Part shown: piece after piece, positions 60,434 to 64,000 of the stretch
How positions within the stretch are numbered: the stretch's first letter is position 1
Layout of the letters: every line of letters starts with the position of its first letter
DNA from: JAAXIE01 sp965204245
GTDB lineage: Bacteria > Chloroflexota > Dehalococcoidia > Lucifugimonadales > JAAXIE01
Reading direction: 5' to 3'
Assembly (NCBI GenBank): GCA_965204245.1
Contig: CBDBED010000007.1
Location: forward strand, 1 to 64,000
Length of the DNA stretch: 64,000 nt
The notes under the pieces: generated by a model
What the model saw: only the letters and a program-made list of their open reading frames with translations
Database searches by the model: none
What the model was told of the DNA's origin: nothing
Position numbers and translations under genes: made by a program

Positions 60434-61306
60434 TTATCTTCGTTCTATGACAACTGGCATGAATTCAGAAATCGAAATGTCATTAGTGTCTAGATTGCGG
60501 ACTTCAACAGCAAATAACATCCTTGTTGGCTCTCGGTCTCTTATCGAAAACCCAAAAGACCTCATTTCATCTGCAGCGATTTCAAAGCGGGGGTTCTGTA
60601 CGGAAGTGAACTCGACGCTTGGGCCTGTGGAAAAACCTCTCAAGTGTTCTAAAGCAGAAGTAATATACCTTCTTTGAAGATCGGGCACCAAGTCCTTAAG
60701 TTCGAAAGATAGAACCTCACGAGAGAGGTTTAGTAATCTGTTGCCTCGTGCTTCAGGGGTAAGAACAACAAGTTCGACCCCAGGATCTTCGGGAGCAATG
60801 ACAGACCCTTCTAGAACATACTCGAAGGAGTCACTATAGTTGAAGAGAGTGCCTTTAGCATACTTTGTTTCCAAACCGTTCTGCCCGAACGGTACCATAA
60901 GTTCTGGATTTATGATCCCCGATCTCCGCCTTGCGGACTGCCAGCGAAAGGTAGGTGTGTTCGAGACGGTTAGTATTCCTGATGAACTCCCATTGCCATC
61001 AAGGAAGAAATAATCCGATGAAGAAGGTGATAGAGAGATCTCAGCGGCTTGCCAATGACCTCGACTTCTTAATACCCCATTGCCAAGGTCGACTGTGGGA
61101 ACATCAATAACATAGGTTGCTAACAGGCTTTTGGTAAATCCAGGAATTCTAGAGAACAATGTCCTACGGCGAATTTGGAATGGGGTGGGTTGTCGAACAT
61201 TCTCCGCGTGGAGCCAGACCTCCTTGTTGGTCGGCACGCCGTTCAATATATCGCTCCCACGCTCATCAGATGACCACCATAGAATCGGTCTAGGCATGCG
61301 TTTCAT
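60434..61306 (-). CDS. Hypothetical protein with unusual base composition
   Basis: This 290-residue protein starts at the ATG at 61306 (MKRMPRPILWWSSDERGSDI). It is predicted mostly beta, with VWLHAENVRQPTPFQIRRRT, FSYVLEGSVI-like strands, LNLSREVLSFELKDLVPDLQ and a C-terminal MLFAVEVRNLDTNDISISEF. There is no signal peptide, membrane helix or familiar motif. The gene is clearly richer in A+T than its surroundings and its codons end in A/T far more often, which points to recent acquisition. Nothing around it suggests a role; a defence or mobile-element protein is possible but speculative. Confidence 0.6.
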   Translation of the reverse strand: MKRMPRPILWWSSDERGSDILNGVPTNKEVWLHAENVRQPTPFQIRRRTLFSRIPGFTKSLLATYVIDVPTVDLGNGVLRSRGHWQAAEISLSPSSSDYFFLDGNGSSSGILTVSNTPTFRWQSARRRSGIINPELMVPFGQNGLETKYAKGTLFNYSDSFEYVLEGSVIAPEDPGVELVVLTPEARGNRLLNLSREVLSFELKDLVPDLQRRYITSALEHLRGFSTGPSVEFTSVQNPRFEIAADEMRSFGFSIRDREPTRMLFAVEVRNLDTNDISISEFMPVVIERR

Positions 61307-61689
61307 CTTTCAACCTCTGGACTATCGGTGGATAGCCGCCTACCAGGCATGTAATACCATTCCGGATGGTAATAAGTATCTTAGCATGGCAGGCCACAGC
61401 CGTTTGGTCGGTGGAGATTTGGTAGCGGGGATAGCCACTTGGTAGTTGTTATCGCATTCGCAGGGCAAGCGAGCACAACTCACTCCTTAGCCGTAAGATT
61501 GGAGGCTTTCTACCCGGTATGAGGGAGACTTTCATACATTGGACCGTACAGGTCCGCGTTCGCGATTTTGGGCAAGTGATAGGTGGGACACAAGGTCAGG
61601 AGAATCCTGTAGTCATCGGAATAGCCGAGTTACTCGTGCGATGAAGCGCATTCGCTAAGAAGGTCTAATGGCCTAATAGCGGAATCGGT
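61307..61689. other. Intergenic region
   Basis: About 380 bp of mixed composition between the low-GC gene and an MFS gene. I see no open frame with a ribosome binding site, no tRNA-like fold and no clear terminator. Confidence 0.35.
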
Positions 61690-62967
61690 CTACGGAGTGG
61701 GGGGGCGTTTGAGTGGGGGGAGGGCTAGGAGGGCGGCGGTGGCGGAGATGGCTGGGAGGATGAGGATGATGAAGAAGGCGCTGTTGTAGGAGCCGGCGAT
61801 GTCGAGGAGGAGGCTGAAGGGGAGGGGGCCCATGGCGGCGAAGGCTACCATGCCGACTTGGCTGGCGCCGCGGATTGCGCCGAGGTGGCCGCGGCCGAAG
61901 TAGTTGGCCCAGATGACGGCGGAGGTGGTCATGCTGGCGCCTCCGCCGGTGCCGAGAACGGCGCCGTAGAGGAATGCCTGCCAGGTGTGGTCGACGGTGA
62001 GGGCCAGGGTGAGGGCGACGGCAAGGAATATCTGGCTGGCGGCGAGGATGTAGCGGTTGGGGATGATGTCGGCGAGGAAGCCCGCGATGAGAGAGCCGGC
62101 GAGGACGGAGGGGGCGATGATGCTGAGGACATTGGCGGCCATGCCAGCGTCGATGCCACGGCTGTCCATGAGGGAGATGTGGTGGAACATGAGGGCGGTG
62201 CTGACGATGGATGGGGAGGACATGGCGACAAGGAGGAGCCAGAAAGCGCGGGTGCGGACAGCTTCGTTGAGTTGCCAGCTTATTTCGGAGGTGCCTGAGC
62301 CGGTGTCCCCTCGGGAGATGCCGGGGTGTTTGGAGCCGTCGGGGAGGAGGCCGACGGACTCGGGGGAGCGGCGGATGAGAAGCAGGGATGGTAGTAGCAG
62401 GAGGGCGCAGACGAGGATGCTGAGGACTATCCATGCTTGACGCCAGTCGGAGGCGGAGATGAGCCAGTGGATGAGGGGCGGAAAGGCGGCGGTGCTGGCA
62501 CCCATGCCGAGGGTGGTGAGGGCAGTGGCGCGGCCGCGGAGGCGTATGAACCAGATGGCGACGAGGGTGGTGGGGATGAGAGTGAGGGAGCCTTGGCCCA
62601 GGGTGCGTATGCCGGCAAAACCGAGGTAGAGGTGGACGGGATGGCTGATGAGGCTCATGCAGGCGACGACGATGCTGAAGAGGACGACGACGAAGCAGAG
62701 CATGACGCGAGCGCCATAGCGGTCGAGGAGGCGGCCTACGAGAATCATGACGAGGGCGGCGGTCAGGGAGCCAGCAGTGTAGAGGCCGGATAGGGTGGTG
62801 CGGGACCAGCCGAGGTCGTTGATGATGGGGTCGACGAATATGGAGACGGAGTAGGTCTGGCCGGGGCCGGAGCAGAAGATGGCGAGACCGGCGACGCTAA
62901 GGACGACCCAGCCATAGTAGAAGGGGAGGCGTCCGAACAGACTGGCCGTGGTAGTATGGGCTGCCAT
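61690..62967 (-). CDS. MFS transporter, monocarboxylate/oxalate-formate type
   Basis: This 425-residue transporter of 12 helices starts at the ATG at 62967. GRLPFYYGWVVLSVAGLAIF and GPGQTYSVSIFVDPIINDLG, then GWSRTTLSGLYTAGSLTAAL are the classic opening of the oxalate-formate/monocarboxylate group. MILVGRLLDRYGARVML is the loop 2-3 motif. The middle loop (about 200-225) is hydrophilic. Small organic acids are typical substrates. It is transcribed divergently from the EamA gene at 63011. Confidence 0.9.
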   Translation of the reverse strand: MAAHTTTASLFGRLPFYYGWVVLSVAGLAIFCSGPGQTYSVSIFVDPIINDLGWSRTTLSGLYTAGSLTAALVMILVGRLLDRYGARVMLCFVVVLFSIVVACMSLISHPVHLYLGFAGIRTLGQGSLTLIPTTLVAIWFIRLRGRATALTTLGMGASTAAFPPLIHWLISASDWRQAWIVLSILVCALLLLPSLLLIRRSPESVGLLPDGSKHPGISRGDTGSGTSEISWQLNEAVRTRAFWLLLVAMSSPSIVSTALMFHHISLMDSRGIDAGMAANVLSIIAPSVLAGSLIAGFLADIIPNRYILAASQIFLAVALTLALTVDHTWQAFLYGAVLGTGGGASMTTSAVIWANYFGRGHLGAIRGASQVGMVAFAAMGPLPFSLLLDIAGSYNSAFFIILILPAISATAALLALPPLKRPPTP

Positions 62968-63010
62968 TGGTCAGAGGGCTGGCATGGGCTAGAGGATTGG
63001 GGACAGCTTA

Positions 63011-63907
63011 TTGGAAATAGGCATAGTTTTTGCCTTTAGCGCGGCCCTTGGATTTGGCTTCAACCAGATACTCGTTCGCATAGCCACCCAACGGGTGCCT
63101 GCGCCGGCCGCGGCGCTTCTCTCGGCCAGCACGGGGCTGGTGATGGCGGGGACGCTGGCCTTGGTGTTCCACCGAGAGGCTTTCGGAGAAGTGCCTCTCA
63201 GTGCCATCCCTTGGTACCTTCTTCTGGCGACGCTGCACCATCCGCTGGCGCGGACACTGAACTTCACGGCCATATCGATGGTGGGGGCATCGCGGGCGGT
63301 GCCGTTCAATTCGGTGTCACCTCTGTTTGCTGCGGTGCTGGCCATACTGATCCTGGGGGAGCGTCCGAGTCCGATTCTCTATGCAGGGACCCTGGTGGTG
63401 GTGCTGGGCATGACGCTGGTGGTCACTGGAGGCAGGGTAGCACCTCAACCGGAGTCGCAGACAAGGTACAACAGGCTCGGATATGTGTTGGCTGTTGCAG
63501 CGGGCTGCGGTTTTGGAGCAGTTTCCATTGTAGCCAGCTATATCAACGCGAACTTCTCGCCAGCGCTGGTGACAGTGACGTTCAGCCAGTTGCTGGGGTC
63601 GCTGCTGCTGGGGCTGGGAGCGCACCGTCCCTTGATAACGACTTTCCGGCAGGAGGAGCGGCGGGCTAGGGTGCCTGTTGCCATCCTGGCTGGGGCGTGC
63701 GCAGGGGCGGGAGCGATATGCTTTTTTTCGGCGCTGGCCCATGCGCCGGTGACGGTGGTGGTGCCGATCAGTTTCGCGTCACCGCTGGTGACGTTCACGA
63801 TATCGGCGGTATTTCTGAGGCGATTGGAGAACGTGAACGGGGTGATTGCTTTAGGGACCGCGTCGGTGGTGGCCGGGGTTGTGCTGGTGGTGTTGGGGCG
63901 GGCTTAG
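63011..63907 (+). CDS. EamA/DMT-family exporter, third paralogue
   Basis: This 298-residue protein has ten helices and two EamA repeats. The only possible start in the frame is TTG at 63011 (stop at 62990). The N-terminal EIGIVFAFSAALGFGFNQIL, VRIATQRVPAPAAALL aligns with the tandem pair at 13145-14962, as do MVGASRAVPFNSVSPLFA and ALAHAPVTVVVPISFASPLV. It is the most divergent of the three. The short gap to the divergent MFS gene (43 bp) must hold both ribosome binding sites and promoters. Confidence 0.87.
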   Translation: MEIGIVFAFSAALGFGFNQILVRIATQRVPAPAAALLSASTGLVMAGTLALVFHREAFGEVPLSAIPWYLLLATLHHPLARTLNFTAISMVGASRAVPFNSVSPLFAAVLAILILGERPSPILYAGTLVVVLGMTLVVTGGRVAPQPESQTRYNRLGYVLAVAAGCGFGAVSIVASYINANFSPALVTVTFSQLLGSLLLGLGAHRPLITTFRQEERRARVPVAILAGACAGAGAICFFSALAHAPVTVVVPISFASPLVTFTISAVFLRRLENVNGVIALGTASVVAGVVLVVLGRA

Positions 63908-63939
63908 GAGAGTGGGGTTGGTCTTGGTCCTTCGACTTC

Positions 63940-63999
63940 GTGGTGCGGTCAACTCAATCTCCGCGTTCAGCCACTTGGAGACTGAGTTGACCGCACCAC
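63940..63999. repeat. 23-bp inverted repeat at the window end
   Basis: The arms 63940-63962 and 63977-63999 (GTGGTGCGGTCAACTCA...) are complementary except at one position, which would be a G-U pair in RNA. The loop is 14 nt. It may be a terminator for the EamA gene (no T tract visible before the window ends) or the end of a mobile element continuing outside the window. Confidence 0.6.
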
Positions 64000-64000
64000 T

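Overview
This is a high-GC bacterial window with very dense coding. It holds large paralogous sets of catabolic oxidoreductases and hydrolases: three CoxL-type molybdenum hydroxylase subunits, two luciferase-like and one NtaA-like flavin monooxygenases, three amidohydrolase-2 family proteins, two amidase-signature proteins, three EamA exporters, a Rieske oxygenase, a copper nitrite reductase and a nitrile hydratase. This profile best fits a Chloroflexota of the SAR202/Dehalococcoidia type (marine or sponge-associated). That assignment is inference from gene content; there is no rRNA or other phylogenetic marker in the window.

Layout. 1-4.2 kb: a partial FMN-dependent alpha-hydroxy-acid dehydrogenase, then frame-disrupted NIPSNAP, NirK and amidohydrolase genes. 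4.2-9 kb: a 1498-residue exported fibronectin-III protein and REP-like repeats. 9-15.7 kb: an amidohydrolase, two tandem small helical proteins, a gentisate-dioxygenase-like cupin, tandem EamA exporters and an isochorismatase. 16-22 kb: two flavin monooxygenases, BrnTA, and a cobalt-type nitrile hydratase operon interrupted by a hicB gene with a hicA remnant. 22-28 kb: a DUF5678/retropepsin pair, a split amidase, a broken Mrr nuclease and an aspartate dehydrogenase. 28-32 kb: a probable operon of amidohydrolase, amidase, J-domain protein and MsrB. 32-38 kb: a RelE/Xre-type toxin-antitoxin pair, an oligopeptide-type binding lipoprotein, a triple-RidA fusion and an FAD oxidoreductase. 38-46 kb: an orphan CoxL, a rhodanese with an in-frame TGA at the catalytic cysteine position, a Rieske oxygenase, HicAB, an ornithine-cyclodeaminase-like gene, a GIY-YIG-like gene and a maleate-isomerase-like gene. 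46.7-51 kb: a complete CoxM-CoxS-CoxL-CoxG operon. 51-64 kb: SDR, dihydroxyphthalate-decarboxylase-like, VOC, retropepsin, RidA, an orphan CoxL, MFS transporters, a LLM monooxygenase, a low-GC orphan and a third EamA exporter.

The genes suggest a generalist oxidiser of recalcitrant organic matter: nitriles to amides to acids (nitrile hydratase plus amidases), aromatic acids (Rieske, decarboxylase-like, gentisate dioxygenase, VOC, maleate isomerase-like), and hydroxylation by molybdenum and flavin enzymes. Substrates cannot be read from sequence.

The two most unusual signals are these. (1) A rhodanese-like gene at 40986-41360 has TGA exactly where the catalytic Cys belongs, an intact frame on both sides, and a SECIS-like hairpin 12-36 nt after the TGA: a candidate selenoprotein. 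(2) A repeat family at four places, each upstream of a catabolic gene and in the same orientation, combines a constant core (CAGMTACGAA) with a tandem 9-mer whose sequence changes by locus (ATGTCACAA, ATGCGACGC or ATGAGACCA). A further pattern needs care: eight +1 frameshifts in five genes are all single extra G/C bases, which looks more like a base-calling artefact than independent decay.
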